A stretch of 64,000 bases of DNA from Deefgea piscis (GCF_019665785.1 NZ_CP081149.1:2790001-2854000), one strand, 5' to 3'. Positions 53,198 through 61,908 are shown, counted from the first letter of the stretch. The notes: generated by a model not told the origin, from the letters alone. Program-made: numbers and translations.

Positions 53198-54703
53198 TCA
53201 ATCCTTAGGCAAAATAATCATCGCTTGCAAACCGCCTTGCGAATGATTGCTTAGCTCTAAAACACCACCGTGAGCCTGAATAATATTGCGCGCGATCCCC
53301 AAGCCCAAACCATGCCCTTGATGATTGTGCTGACGGCCATGATCTAGCCGAACATAGGGATCAAACAACGTCGCCAGCGCCTCATCAGGAACGCCCGGGC
53401 CATGATCGCGCACCACAATCACTACCTTGCCCACGCCTTCAAGTACCGAAATCTCAACCCGTTCACCGTAAAACAGTGCGTTGTCGATCAAATTACTTAA
53501 GGCGCGCTTGAGTGCCAAAGGCTTAACCATTACCCATAAACCGCAGCGGCTATAGGCAATTTCATGCCCTGCCATGCGCGAATCTCTGACCATGCGGCCC
53601 AATAAAGCATCTAAGCGAATTCGGGTGCGGTTTTCATGAATATCGCTGTCTTTCACGCTTTGCAAAGCGCCTTTAACCATCATGTCGAGCTCATCGAGGT
53701 CTTCATGAAACTCCAACCGCACCGCTTCATCATCGAGCATTTCGGTGCGTAATTTCAGCCGCGTGATGGGGGTGCGTAAATCATGCGAAATCGCGGCAAA
53801 GAGTTTTTCACGGTCTTCTAAATAGCGTTGAATTCGCTCGCGCATCGCACCAAACGCATTCGCCGTGCGAATAAATTCTTCGCTGCCTTCGGCTGGTAAT
53901 GGTGGCGACTCACCCTTACCAAAAGCTTCGGCCGCCTCAGACAGCGCCGCCAATGGCCGGGTAATCCAGCGCACCACCACCCAAGTCAACAGCAAGACCG
54001 TAAATAAGGTAATCAATTGCAATAGCCAACGCTCAGGCGGCATCGGATCGCTATTATCCAAAAAATAAGGATCGGGCATTAAGGTGGCCAAATACAGCCA
54101 ATGCCCTGGCTCGATTTCAGTTTGAATCACCAACACCGGCGCTGGGCGCGGCGCCATCAACAGGGTGTTTTTAATCCAGTGATCAGGCAATTGCGAAACG
54201 GTCATCCCATCGCTAGACACTGCCAATTGATTCGGCCAAGCAAACGCCAAACGCAAATCAGTCAATTGCGGTTGTTTTTGTTCAAATATTCGACGTATAA
54301 CCTGCAAAACCTGATTAGATAAAGGCTGTGCGGCAATACCCTGCACAGGGATCGGGCTGTCATTGACCGTTACAAAAAACCGCGTACCGCCCATTTCGCG
54401 CAATTGCTGAATCACCAGCGGCCGATAATTGGGCGGTAAACTTTGAAAAAAATGCACCGCACTCACAGCGCCTAGGGCAATATGATCGGCCGCCGCACTG
54501 ACCTCTTGCTCGGATTTATTTTGCAAATAATTGGCCCAAATGGCATTGCCAATTAATTGCGACGCCAACACCCCAACCGCCATCACCCACAATAACCGCG
54601 CCAATAATCGCGATGGCAAAATATGCTCTAGCCAACGTGGCATGCTCATTAACCGCGCACGCCGCGCCAATTCTCGCAGCCATTGCCACTGCCCTTTAAA
54701 CAT
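53198..54703 (-). CDS. Sensor histidine kinase of the sugar-linked two-component system
   Basis: 501 aa inner-membrane kinase. Two membrane segments (LLWVMAVGVLASQLIGNAIW at ~38-57; LLQLITLFTVLLLTWVVVRW), with a ~165-residue periplasmic sensor between. Then HAMP, HisKA with phospho-His307 (AISHDLRTPITRL) and an ATPase domain (DNALFYG, DHGPGVPDEAL, GHGLGLGIARNI). EnvZ/GtrS-like architecture. It overlaps the regulator gene by 8 nt. The context (GtsA-like SBP upstream, sugar ABC transporter divergent) suggests control of carbohydrate uptake, resembling the GltR/GtrS glucose systems of Pseudomonas. Confidence 0.92.
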   Translation of the reverse strand: MFKGQWQWLRELARRARLMSMPRWLEHILPSRLLARLLWVMAVGVLASQLIGNAIWANYLQNKSEQEVSAAADHIALGAVSAVHFFQSLPPNYRPLVIQQLREMGGTRFFVTVNDSPIPVQGIAAQPLSNQVLQVIRRIFEQKQPQLTDLRLAFAWPNQLAVSSDGMTVSQLPDHWIKNTLLMAPRPAPVLVIQTEIEPGHWLYLATLMPDPYFLDNSDPMPPERWLLQLITLFTVLLLTWVVVRWITRPLAALSEAAEAFGKGESPPLPAEGSEEFIRTANAFGAMRERIQRYLEDREKLFAAISHDLRTPITRLKLRTEMLDDEAVRLEFHEDLDELDMMVKGALQSVKDSDIHENRTRIRLDALLGRMVRDSRMAGHEIAYSRCGLWVMVKPLALKRALSNLIDNALFYGERVEISVLEGVGKVVIVVRDHGPGVPDEALATLFDPYVRLDHGRQHNHQGHGLGLGIARNIIQAHGGVLELSNHSQGGLQAMIILPKD

Positions 54704-55412
54704 GACTAATGGTCACCTCGGCCGAGAGCACATAACCCGCGCCGCGCACGGTTTTAATGAGATTGGGGTGTTTACCATCGTCTTCTAAGCGTTGCCGTAA
54801 GCGGCTCACTTGCACATCGAGCGAGCGATCAAGTGGCCCAGCATCGCGGCCACGCGTTTCTTCGGCCAATTGGCTGCGATCCAAAATCTGCCCGGGATGC
54901 TCTAAAAACATTTTTAATAACTGAAAATCTAAGCCTGTGAGCTTAACCACATCCCCATCGGGCGACATTAAATTACGCTCTACCGTATCCAGTGTAAAAC
55001 CGACAAAACGATAGTAGCGCCCCGTCCCAGAGCCCGTCTCAATACCGGTACGACGATGAATCGCTTTAATGCGCGCCAGTAATTCACGCGGGTTATACGG
55101 CTTGGCAATATAATCATCGGCGCCCAATTCAAGGCCGACAATCCGATCGGTTTCATCCGAGCTGGCGGTCAGCATAATAATGGGTACATTGCTATTTTTT
55201 CGCACCGTTTGGCATAAAGCAAAGCCATCGGTGTCGGGCAGCATCACGTCTAAAATCACCAAACTAAGCTCGTCTTTATAGCGCTCAAATTCGCTCAAAA
55301 ATGTTTCGCCATCGGGGGCAAGGCGCACATCATATTGATTGCGCTCCAAATACGCTTTGAGCAGCGTGCGGGTTTTTAAATCATCATCCACAATTAATAT
55401 CTTACGGCTCAT
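54696..55412 (-). CDS. OmpR-family response regulator (GltR-like context)
   Basis: 238 aa. Receiver with acceptor Asp55 (LVILDVMLPDTDG), acidic pocket VDDD at residues 8-11, and Lys in DDYIAKPYNP. The C-terminal winged-helix DNA-binding domain is present (LTGLDFQLLKMFLEHPGQILDRSQL ... DVQVSRLRQRLEDDGKHPNLIKTVRGAGYVL). It would bind direct repeats upstream of target operons, probably the divergent sugar transporter. It lies between the SBP gene and the kinase gene in one operon. Confidence 0.94.
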   Translation of the reverse strand: MSRKILIVDDDLKTRTLLKAYLERNQYDVRLAPDGETFLSEFERYKDELSLVILDVMLPDTDGFALCQTVRKNSNVPIIMLTASSDETDRIVGLELGADDYIAKPYNPRELLARIKAIHRRTGIETGSGTGRYYRFVGFTLDTVERNLMSPDGDVVKLTGLDFQLLKMFLEHPGQILDRSQLAEETRGRDAGPLDRSLDVQVSRLRQRLEDDGKHPNLIKTVRGAGYVLSAEVTISHV

Positions 55413-55466
55413 TCCCTGTCCTTTTCCATCGAGCGATCCTTCGCGCCGCGGTATCCGCAGCGTCGA

Positions 55467-56717
55467 TTACTCATCTTTGCGATTAAGTGCTTTGACCATC
55501 GCCGCTAAACGCTGCTGCGTTTCGGCGACTGAAATTTTGTCATCTAAATAAAAAGTCTGAATCTGCGCCACGACCACATCTTTAAACGTTTCATCTGCCG
55601 CCATTCGATGCACCAAGCTCGGTGCTTGAAACGCGCTGCCGCGCGAAAAAGCGCGCCATGAAGCCTTGCTGCAACGATCCAAACTGCTAATATCGATATC
55701 CCGTCGCACTGGAATCGAGCCTTTAATCCGGTTGTAACCGATTTGCACCGCCGGTGACACCATCAATTGTGCAAAACGTTCTTGATTGACTTGCTTGGCA
55801 TAGTCCCCAGCAAACATCACTAACGTATCAATGCTATAGAGATGAGCGTCATCGGTCTTAGGCACAACGCTACAGGCAAAATCCACGTCCAATACCAAAC
55901 CTTGCGCCACCAGCTCGCCCTTCATCCAGTCGCCCATCACCAACATCGCCGCTTGCCCGCTAGCAAATTGCTTGGCCACTTCAGTCCACGGCAAATCACC
56001 TGTGGTTTTATGCGTATAGGTTTTCCATTCGCGTAAACGATTTAAAGCTTGTGCAAAACGCGGGTCTAAATACGCCTGAGCATTTTTATGCACAAATAAA
56101 TCCCGATAAAACGCCACATCGCCCTCGGCCAGCACCAGCGTTTCAAATAAAGTGGCCACTTGCCAAGCTTCGCTGCTTTGCGCCAAAGGGGTAATCCCAG
56201 CGGCCTGCAATATTAAAGCAATCCGGCGAAAATCGTTAAAATCACGCGGCGGTTTTAATCCCAAGCGATCAAATATTTTTTTGTTGTACAGCAAGGTATT
56301 GATGCGATGAATCCCCAAAGGCACCGCCACCGTATGCTGCCGATGCTCGACCAGATTCCACACGGTTGGAAATAACTGGTTTTGCCAACGCACCGCCGCA
56401 CTATCTAATTCTAAAATCAAGCCCAGCTCAGCCCATTCATTAATCGCCGGACCGATCAACTGCGACACCGCGGGCGGCTTGCCCGATAACACGCGGCTTT
56501 TGAGCACCTTCATCGCGCCAACGCCGGCGCCGCCTGGAATCGCCGAGTCACGCCATTCAATATTTTCTTCGGCCATTTTTTGCCGCAAGAAATCCGCCGC
56601 CCGCCGCTCATTGGGCGACGTCCACCAATGCAAGACATCGAGCGGCTCAGCCGCATGTAGTGCGCAACTGAGCAGCAACAAAACCAGACTGATGGCAGGG
56701 TATTTTATGATTTTCAC
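55467..56717 (-). CDS. GtsA-like sugar-binding protein in operon with two-component genes
   Basis: 416 aa periplasmic binding protein from a GTG at 56717, which gives a clean signal peptide (KIIKYPAISLVLLLLSCALHA). The frame is open to 56822, but upstream residues are not protein-like. The mature start LHWWTSPNERRAADFL and the blocks GGAGVGAMKVLKSR and GKPPAVSQLIGPAINEW follow the pattern of glucose/mannose-binding GtsA proteins. It lies 54 nt before the response regulator on the same strand, while the transport operon has its own, unlike SBP. It may therefore present sugar to the kinase rather than to the permeases. Confidence 0.83.
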   Translation of the reverse strand: MKIIKYPAISLVLLLLSCALHAAEPLDVLHWWTSPNERRAADFLRQKMAEENIEWRDSAIPGGAGVGAMKVLKSRVLSGKPPAVSQLIGPAINEWAELGLILELDSAAVRWQNQLFPTVWNLVEHRQHTVAVPLGIHRINTLLYNKKIFDRLGLKPPRDFNDFRRIALILQAAGITPLAQSSEAWQVATLFETLVLAEGDVAFYRDLFVHKNAQAYLDPRFAQALNRLREWKTYTHKTTGDLPWTEVAKQFASGQAAMLVMGDWMKGELVAQGLVLDVDFACSVVPKTDDAHLYSIDTLVMFAGDYAKQVNQERFAQLMVSPAVQIGYNRIKGSIPVRRDIDISSLDRCSKASWRAFSRGSAFQAPSLVHRMAADETFKDVVVAQIQTFYLDDKISVAETQQRLAAMVKALNRKDE

Positions 56718-57071
56718 TATTGATTCAAACACCTGTCGCAATTCTCCATGAATTAAGTCGACTATATCGTAAGCTTCCAAGGAAAAGCGTAATAAAACAT
56801 TTCTTTTTATGCCGATATGCAATCAGCGTAAACAAGGGGATTACATAGGATAAAGCAGGCTTTGTCAGCATTTTGCTGTTTTTTGGCAATTTTCCTGTGA
56901 TTTTTTGTAACGTACAAAAAACAAGCCAATGTCATGTAGCCCAACAAATTCAACAACATCAGCATAATTTTGCGAAAAATCCCCGCCGCTAGTGTCACAA
57001 ATTACTCGATGCTAATTTAGCGCCACCGAGACAAATAGATCACGGCATACACCACACGAGGATTTAATCGC
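56718..57071. promoter_or_regulatory. Divergent control region between the two SBP genes
   Basis: 354 bp. A perfect inverted repeat TTTTTTGTA-ACG-TACAAAAAA (56901-56921) lies near the middle and is a candidate operator. AT-rich around. A minus-strand frame at 56807-56998 was rejected. Promoters for the regulator operon and the transporter operon should both lie here. Confidence 0.5.
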
Positions 57072-58316
57072 ATGCGCACTCTCAGCACACGTCATCTGGT
57101 ACTAGCGACTTTATTGGCAGCAGGAACCGCCCAAGCTGGAACGGTGAATATCGAATCTTGGCGAGTCGATGATAAAGCCCTATGGGAAGAAGTGTTAATT
57201 CCAGCGTTTCAAAAAAAGAACCCAGGCATTCAAGTTAAATTTACGCCAACAGCCCCTACTGAATACGATTCAAGTTTAACGGCTCGCCTTACTGGGGGCA
57301 CCGCTGGCGATTTAATCACTTGCCGTCCATTTGATAAATCACTCGATTTATTTAAAAAAGGTCAGCTAGAAAAACTCGACGGCAAAGCTGGCATGGAAAA
57401 CTTCCCAGCCTCAGCCAAAGTGGCATGGCAAAGCGATGATGGCAAAGCGACGTACTGTATGCCAATGGCCTCGGTCATTCATGGGTATTTTTACAATAAA
57501 AAAATCTTTAAAGACCTGAACTTGCCAGTACCAAAAACGCAAGCTGAGTTCTTTGCCGCAATGGAAAAAATCAAAGCCGCAGGCAAAACGCCAATCGCTT
57601 TAGGCACGGCCGATCAGTGGGAGTCAAACCAAACTGTCTTAACCAATGTCGGCGCCAATAGCTGGAAAGGCGAAGAAGGCCGCAAAGCCTTGATCGCTGG
57701 TAAAGCCAAATTTACCGACCCACAATTTGTTGCCGCTTGGGAGCAACTGAGCAAAATGGGCCCGTTGATGGGTAAAGGCGCATCAGCGCAAACCTATGCT
57801 GATAGCCAAAACTTGTTTGCCATGGGCAAAGCCGGTGTGTATCCAGCAGGTAGCTGGGACATCGCTTACTTTAATAAAGAAGGCTTAGATTTTGGCGCCT
57901 TCCCACCACCAGTCGCCAAAGCGGGTGACCAATGCTATATCTCGGATCACACCGACATCGGTATGGGCGTGAATCCCAAAGCCAAAAACAAAGCTGATGC
58001 GTATAAATTTTTGGCTTGGCTTGGTTCACAAGAATTTGCCGACCTCTACACCAATAAAGTCACCGGCTTTTTCTCGCTTTCAAATCACCTGATTTCGGTA
58101 CAAGACCCAGTCGCTAAGCAAATGCTCGATTGGCGCAAAAGCTGCAAATCAACGATTCGTCTCAACGCACAAATCATGAACCGTGGCACACCGGCGATGG
58201 AAAATGAATTGTGGAATGTGAGCTCACAAGTGCTCAACGGCAAAATGGCGCCAAAAGAAGCCGCTGCGCAAATCCAAACTGGCTTTGCAAAATGGTATGC
58301 CCCGCAGCAAAAATAA
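57072..58316 (+). CDS. Carbohydrate ABC transporter substrate-binding protein (CUT1 type)
   Basis: 414 aa, signal peptide MRTLSTRHLVLATLLAAGTAQA. SBP family 1 pattern: NIESWRVDDKALWEEVLIPAFQKKNPGIQVKF, a central GYFYNKKIFKDLNLPVPKTQAEF block, and PAGSWDIAYF near the hinge. Sequence differs clearly from the GtsA-like SBP encoded divergently. It precedes two permeases and an ATPase, so it is the transport receptor; the sugar is unknown (raffinose- or alpha-glucoside-type families are similar in pattern). GAGG lies 9 nt upstream. A strong terminator follows, which would raise its level over the permeases. Confidence 0.9.
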   Translation: MRTLSTRHLVLATLLAAGTAQAGTVNIESWRVDDKALWEEVLIPAFQKKNPGIQVKFTPTAPTEYDSSLTARLTGGTAGDLITCRPFDKSLDLFKKGQLEKLDGKAGMENFPASAKVAWQSDDGKATYCMPMASVIHGYFYNKKIFKDLNLPVPKTQAEFFAAMEKIKAAGKTPIALGTADQWESNQTVLTNVGANSWKGEEGRKALIAGKAKFTDPQFVAAWEQLSKMGPLMGKGASAQTYADSQNLFAMGKAGVYPAGSWDIAYFNKEGLDFGAFPPPVAKAGDQCYISDHTDIGMGVNPKAKNKADAYKFLAWLGSQEFADLYTNKVTGFFSLSNHLISVQDPVAKQMLDWRKSCKSTIRLNAQIMNRGTPAMENELWNVSSQVLNGKMAPKEAAAQIQTGFAKWYAPQQK

Positions 58317-58345
58317 TTACTCTGCCCCTCACCCCGCGTGAGTTG

Positions 58346-58374
58346 AGCCGGCGGCTTGCCGCCGGTTTTTTTCT
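58346..58374 (+). terminator. Strong intra-operon terminator after the sugar SBP gene
   Basis: CCGGCGGC (58348-58355), TT, GCCGCCGG (58358-58365), then TTTTTTT. It probably lowers expression of the permeases relative to the binding protein. Confidence 0.85.
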
Positions 58375-58392
58375 GCCTGAAGACACCGGTAG

Positions 58393-58424
58393 GGTGGGTT
58401 ACGGAGCGTAAGCGACAACCCACC
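58393..58424. repeat. GGTGGGTT palindrome
   Basis: GGTGGGTT (58393-58400) and AACCCACC (58417-58424) around ACGGAGCGTAAGCGAC. Similar GTGGGTTACG-type palindromes are common intergenic repeats in other bacteria. It lies within the transporter operon. Confidence 0.55.
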
Positions 58425-58474
58425 ACAGACATCCACCGTGATTGACCCGTCTTTTTTGATTTTTTGGAGTTGTG

Positions 58475-59380
58475 ATGAAACGCTGGCATATCGTCTTATT
58501 TCTTGCGCCCGCGGTACTGATTTATTCGGTCTTTAGCGCCCTACCTTTACTCGACACTTTGCGCCTTGGTTTTTACGCGACCAATGACGCCGGTGCCAGC
58601 CATTTTTCTGGATTGAGTAATTACCTGACCATTCTCACCGACCCTGCTTGGTCAAGTGCGTTTTGGAATGCGATGTGTAATAACTTTAAGTTTTTTTTGA
58701 TTCATTTGCTGATTCAAAACCCCATCGGCTTGATCTTAGCGACATTCTTATCGCTCAAAGGGCTCAAGTTCGCGCGGCAATATCGCACTTTTATTTTCCT
58801 CCCCACGCTGCTCTCAGTGGTGATTATTGGGTTTATCTGGCAACTCATTTTGTCGCCACTGTGGGGCGTTTCAGAATCGATGATGAATTTTGTCGGACTA
58901 GGGGCGTATTTCCAGCCATGGCTGGGTGAAGAAGGCTCAGCGCTGATTACCCTGGCTTTAATTTCGGTTTGGCAATTCGTCGGCATTCCGATGATGCTGA
59001 TTTACGCCGCACTACTGGCCGTACCTGAAGACATCGTCGAAGCGGCCTACGTCGAAGGCGCGTCAAGCTGGCGCATTTTTTGGGAAATCAAACTACCACT
59101 GATTTTACCCACGCTAGGCTTGGTAACGATTCTGACTTATGTCGGCAACTTTAATGCCTTTGATTTGATTTACTCAGTCAAAGGCGCGATTGCGGGGCCG
59201 AATTACAGTACCGATATTTTGGGGACTTTGTTTTACCGCACCTTCTTTGGTTATCAGAGCCAGATCGGCAGTCCAACCATGGGGGCAGCAGTAGCGACAT
59301 TGATGTTCCTCGTCATCCTTTGTGGCGTCGGCGCTTACTTTTACTTCGTGCAGCGCAAATTAACGCGTTATGAATTGTGA
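58475..59380 (+). CDS. Sugar ABC transporter permease, MalF-type
   Basis: 301 aa, six membrane segments, no large periplasmic loop. The EAA loop EAAYVEGASSWRIFWEIKLPLILPTLGLV contacts the ATPase. The ATG at 58475 is used: GGAG is 5 nt upstream, whereas an in-frame GTG one codon earlier is less well placed. Forms the inner-membrane channel with the next permease. The gap to the next gene (160 bp) holds an inverted repeat. Confidence 0.92.
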   Translation: MKRWHIVLFLAPAVLIYSVFSALPLLDTLRLGFYATNDAGASHFSGLSNYLTILTDPAWSSAFWNAMCNNFKFFLIHLLIQNPIGLILATFLSLKGLKFARQYRTFIFLPTLLSVVIIGFIWQLILSPLWGVSESMMNFVGLGAYFQPWLGEEGSALITLALISVWQFVGIPMMLIYAALLAVPEDIVEAAYVEGASSWRIFWEIKLPLILPTLGLVTILTYVGNFNAFDLIYSVKGAIAGPNYSTDILGTLFYRTFFGYQSQIGSPTMGAAVATLMFLVILCGVGAYFYFVQRKLTRYEL

Positions 59381-59398
59381 TTGGTTAAAAAAACGGCC

Positions 59399-59514
59399 AA
59401 CGCAGAGGCACAGAGGACGCAGAGCAAGACAGAAAAAAACATTTCATTCTAATAATTTGAGCGAAATTAAACATGATTTACTCGTTTTTCCTCTGCGTCT
59501 CTGCGCCTCTGCGT
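59399..59514. repeat. ACGCAGAG-type inverted repeat between permease genes
   Basis: Left arm 59399-59424 (ACGCAGAGGCACAGAGGACG, then CAGAG) and right arm 59491-59514, whose complement reads ACGCAGAGGCGCAGAGACG and then CAGAG. The arms are ~24 nt with few mismatches and themselves made of ACGCAGAG-like units. The loop is about 66 nt and AT-rich. A similar CTCTGCGTCTCTGCG unit is known as a widespread intergenic repeat. Confidence 0.6.
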
Positions 59515-59539
59515 CGGGTTTTATCATTTCGAGGTTTCT

Positions 59540-60379
59540 ATGAAAAAAAATATCTGTAAACCACTCTCCGCCTTCGGCGTGCATTGCATGCTGGGTGGCT
59601 ACACGCTACTGGCTTTATTTCCGATTGTTTTAATTTTAATGAATGCCTTTAAAACCAAAGCGGCGATTTTTGATAATCCGCTGGCTTTCCCCACCGCTGA
59701 AACCTTCTTTTTAGGCGGGTTCGAAAAGGTCATCGCTAAATCGCATTTCATGCTGTATTTCGGCAATAGCTTAACCGTCACATTGGCTTCACTGGCGTTG
59801 ATTTTGCTATTTGGCGCAATGGCAGCTTGGGCGCTGTCGGAATACAAATTTCGTGGCAACCGGATTTTGGCGATTTATATGATGATTGGGATTATGGTGC
59901 CGATTCGCTTGGGCACGGTGTCGATTTTAGAACTCATCGTTCAGCTCAATCTGATCAACACCCTGACTGCCTTGGTGCTGGTGTATACCGCGCAAGGCTT
60001 GCCGCTGGCGGTGATGATTTTGAGCGAATTTATCGCCCAAATTCCAAAAGAGCTCAAAGAAGCCGCACGCTGTGATGGCGTTAGTGAATTCAAAATTTTC
60101 TTCCAAGTGATTCTGCCGCTGATTCGTCCTGCCGTGGCCACCGTCGCTGTATTTACGATGATTCCAGTGTGGAACGATTTGTGGTTCCCGCTGATTTTAG
60201 CCCCCGGCGAAGAAACGCAAACCGTCACGCTTGGCGTGCAGCAATTTATTGGTCAATACGTCACCGACTGGAACTCCGTCTTGGCGGCACTCAGCCTTGC
60301 GGTGATTCCGGTGCTGATTTTATACAGCATCTTTTCACGCCAACTGATACGAGGCCTGACTTCTGGGGCGGTGAAATAA
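59540..60379 (+). CDS. Sugar ABC transporter permease, MalG-type
   Basis: 279 aa, six membrane segments. EAA loop EAARCDGVSEFKIFFQVILPLIRPAVATV. GAGG lies upstream of the ATG at 59540. C-terminus ends RQLIRGLTSGAVK, a typical MalG-type tail. Partner of the preceding permease. A long copy of repeat family A separates it from the ATPase gene. Confidence 0.93.
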   Translation: MKKNICKPLSAFGVHCMLGGYTLLALFPIVLILMNAFKTKAAIFDNPLAFPTAETFFLGGFEKVIAKSHFMLYFGNSLTVTLASLALILLFGAMAAWALSEYKFRGNRILAIYMMIGIMVPIRLGTVSILELIVQLNLINTLTALVLVYTAQGLPLAVMILSEFIAQIPKELKEAARCDGVSEFKIFFQVILPLIRPAVATVAVFTMIPVWNDLWFPLILAPGEETQTVTLGVQQFIGQYVTDWNSVLAALSLAVIPVLILYSIFSRQLIRGLTSGAVK

Positions 60380-60382
60380 GTG

Positions 60383-60655
60383 AGATCTGAGTTTGATGTT
60401 GATGCCGTGCCGCGATGGTTAAGTTGGGGCTTAACCCCCCGTCCAAGCACACCGAGCACGAAAGGAGACAAACCGTTTTATCGTTTGGCTCCTGCCACGC
60501 GAGGGAACCGCGGAGCGAGGTGTGCCTCGGGTCGCCTTTCTTTGCGGCTTTCTTTGGCGACGCAAAGAAAGAAGTCCTCGTCGCGGATTGCGACTGTAAA
60601 CAGCCGTACCAAAGGCACATAAAAACATCAACACGTCATTTAAACGAACACACTA
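60383..60655. repeat. Interspersed repeat family A, long copy 2
   Basis: Begins TTTGATGTTGATGCCGTGCC, then AAGTTGGGGCTTAA, the hairpin CTTTCTTTG-GCGACG-CAAAGAAAG (about 60548-60571), GTCGCGGATTGCGACTGTAAA, and ends AAAGGCACATAAAAACATC with AACACGTCATTTA. Block order is the same as at 12001-12270. It lies inside the transporter operon between the second permease and the ATPase gene. Several overlapping open frames on both strands are regarded as by-products. Confidence 0.75.
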
Positions 60656-60740
60656 AATCATGGGTATTTAAACCAAAACCAATAGATTAAAAGCTGGAAT
60701 CGATATACCTACTGCAATGCCAATTAACAAGGAATTCATC

Positions 60741-61880
60741 ATGGCTAATGTACGCCTCAATAATTTGTCTAAATCCTACGACGGCAAAGCCAAAGTACTG
60801 GATGGTATCAATCTAGATGTACAGCACGGCGAGTTCGTGGTGCTAGTCGGCCCTTCGGGCTGTGGTAAATCGACGCTGCTGCGGATGATTTGCGGCTTGG
60901 AATCAATTACTGGCGGTGAACTCTCAATTGGCGATACCGTGGTCAATGCGCTAACACCGGCCGAGCGTGGCATCGCGATGGTATTCCAAAGCTACGCGCT
61001 GTATCCACATATGAGCGTGTACAAAAACATGGCGTTTGGCCTCAAAATCGCGGGTGAAAACAAAGCGCAAATCGACGTGCGGATTAAAAATGCCGCCAAG
61101 ATTTTAAAAATTGATCATTTGCTCGAACGACTACCGCGCGAATTATCGGGCGGCCAGCGCCAGCGGGTGGCAATTGGTCGGGCGATTGTGCGTGAGCCCA
61201 AATTATTTTTGTTTGACGAACCGCTATCGAACTTGGACGCCGCATTGCGCGTACAAACGCGATTGGAAATCGCTAAATTACATCGCGATTTAAACGCCAC
61301 GATGATTTACGTTACCCACGATCAAATCGAAGCGATGACGCTCGGAGACAAAATCGTGGTGATGGAAGGCGGCCATATTCAGCAAGCGGGTACGCCGCTT
61401 GAGCTCTACCAGCAACCGGCAAATTTATTTGTCGCGGGCTTTATTGGTTCGCCAAAAATGAATTTACTCAAAGGCGTGGTACAAGAAATTTTGCCCGAAG
61501 GTTTATCAATTACTTTGGCGGGCGGCATCGACATTACCGCACTAGTAGCCAATGACAGCGCACAAGTGGGCGATGCAGTCACTGTAGGTATACGAGCAGA
61601 GCATTTAATTGAAGGCGCTCACAGCGGTATACCACTAGTGGGAGTCGTTAACTTGGTGGAACATTTGGGCGAAGCTAACTACTTATATCTCACGCTGGCC
61701 AATGGCGTCGATATTGTCGTTCGCGGCGATGGTGAACGCGAAGTCAAGCTCGGCACGCCAATCAGTATTAGCGCGCCAAGTAATGCGTTTCATGTCTTTA
61801 ATGCCGATGGTCAAGCACTACGCCGCTTAAAACCCGGCAATATGCAATCATCGCGCCAACAGCAAAAAATAGCCGCCTAG
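60741..61880 (+). CDS. Sugar ABC transporter ATPase, MalK/UgpC type
   Basis: 379 aa from the ATG at 60741 (MANVRLNNLSKSYDG), preceded by AAGGA 8 nt away; a start at 60717 is less likely. Walker A GPSGCGKSTLLR, signature LSGGQRQRVAIGRAI, Walker B LFLFDEPLSNLD, switch His in VTHDQIEAMTLGD. A C-terminal TOBE/regulatory domain (~240-370) is present, as in MalK, so one ATPase may serve several sugar transporters. The stop TAG coincides with the first bases of a solo MITE end (61879). Confidence 0.94.
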   Translation: MANVRLNNLSKSYDGKAKVLDGINLDVQHGEFVVLVGPSGCGKSTLLRMICGLESITGGELSIGDTVVNALTPAERGIAMVFQSYALYPHMSVYKNMAFGLKIAGENKAQIDVRIKNAAKILKIDHLLERLPRELSGGQRQRVAIGRAIVREPKLFLFDEPLSNLDAALRVQTRLEIAKLHRDLNATMIYVTHDQIEAMTLGDKIVVMEGGHIQQAGTPLELYQQPANLFVAGFIGSPKMNLLKGVVQEILPEGLSITLAGGIDITALVANDSAQVGDAVTVGIRAEHLIEGAHSGIPLVGVVNLVEHLGEANYLYLTLANGVDIVVRGDGEREVKLGTPISISAPSNAFHVFNADGQALRRLKPGNMQSSRQQQKIAA

Positions 61881-61903
61881 GGTCTGTTAAGGTTTGATTG
61901 CAA
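61879..61903. repeat. Solo end of the MITE-like element
   Basis: TAGGGTCTGTTAAGGTTTGA resembles both ends of the 2893-3162 element (TAGGGTCTATTGACGTTTGG). Its TAG supplies the stop codon of the ATPase gene. Confidence 0.5.
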
Positions 61904-61908
61904 AGCCC

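Noticed and set aside
56807..56998. 63-codon minus-strand frame in the divergent region
   Set aside because: It overlaps the promoter region and a palindrome; no supporting start context.
60291..60690. Several open frames across repeat copy 2
   Set aside because: They overlap each other, and one overlaps the 3' end of the permease gene; explained by the stop-poor repeat.
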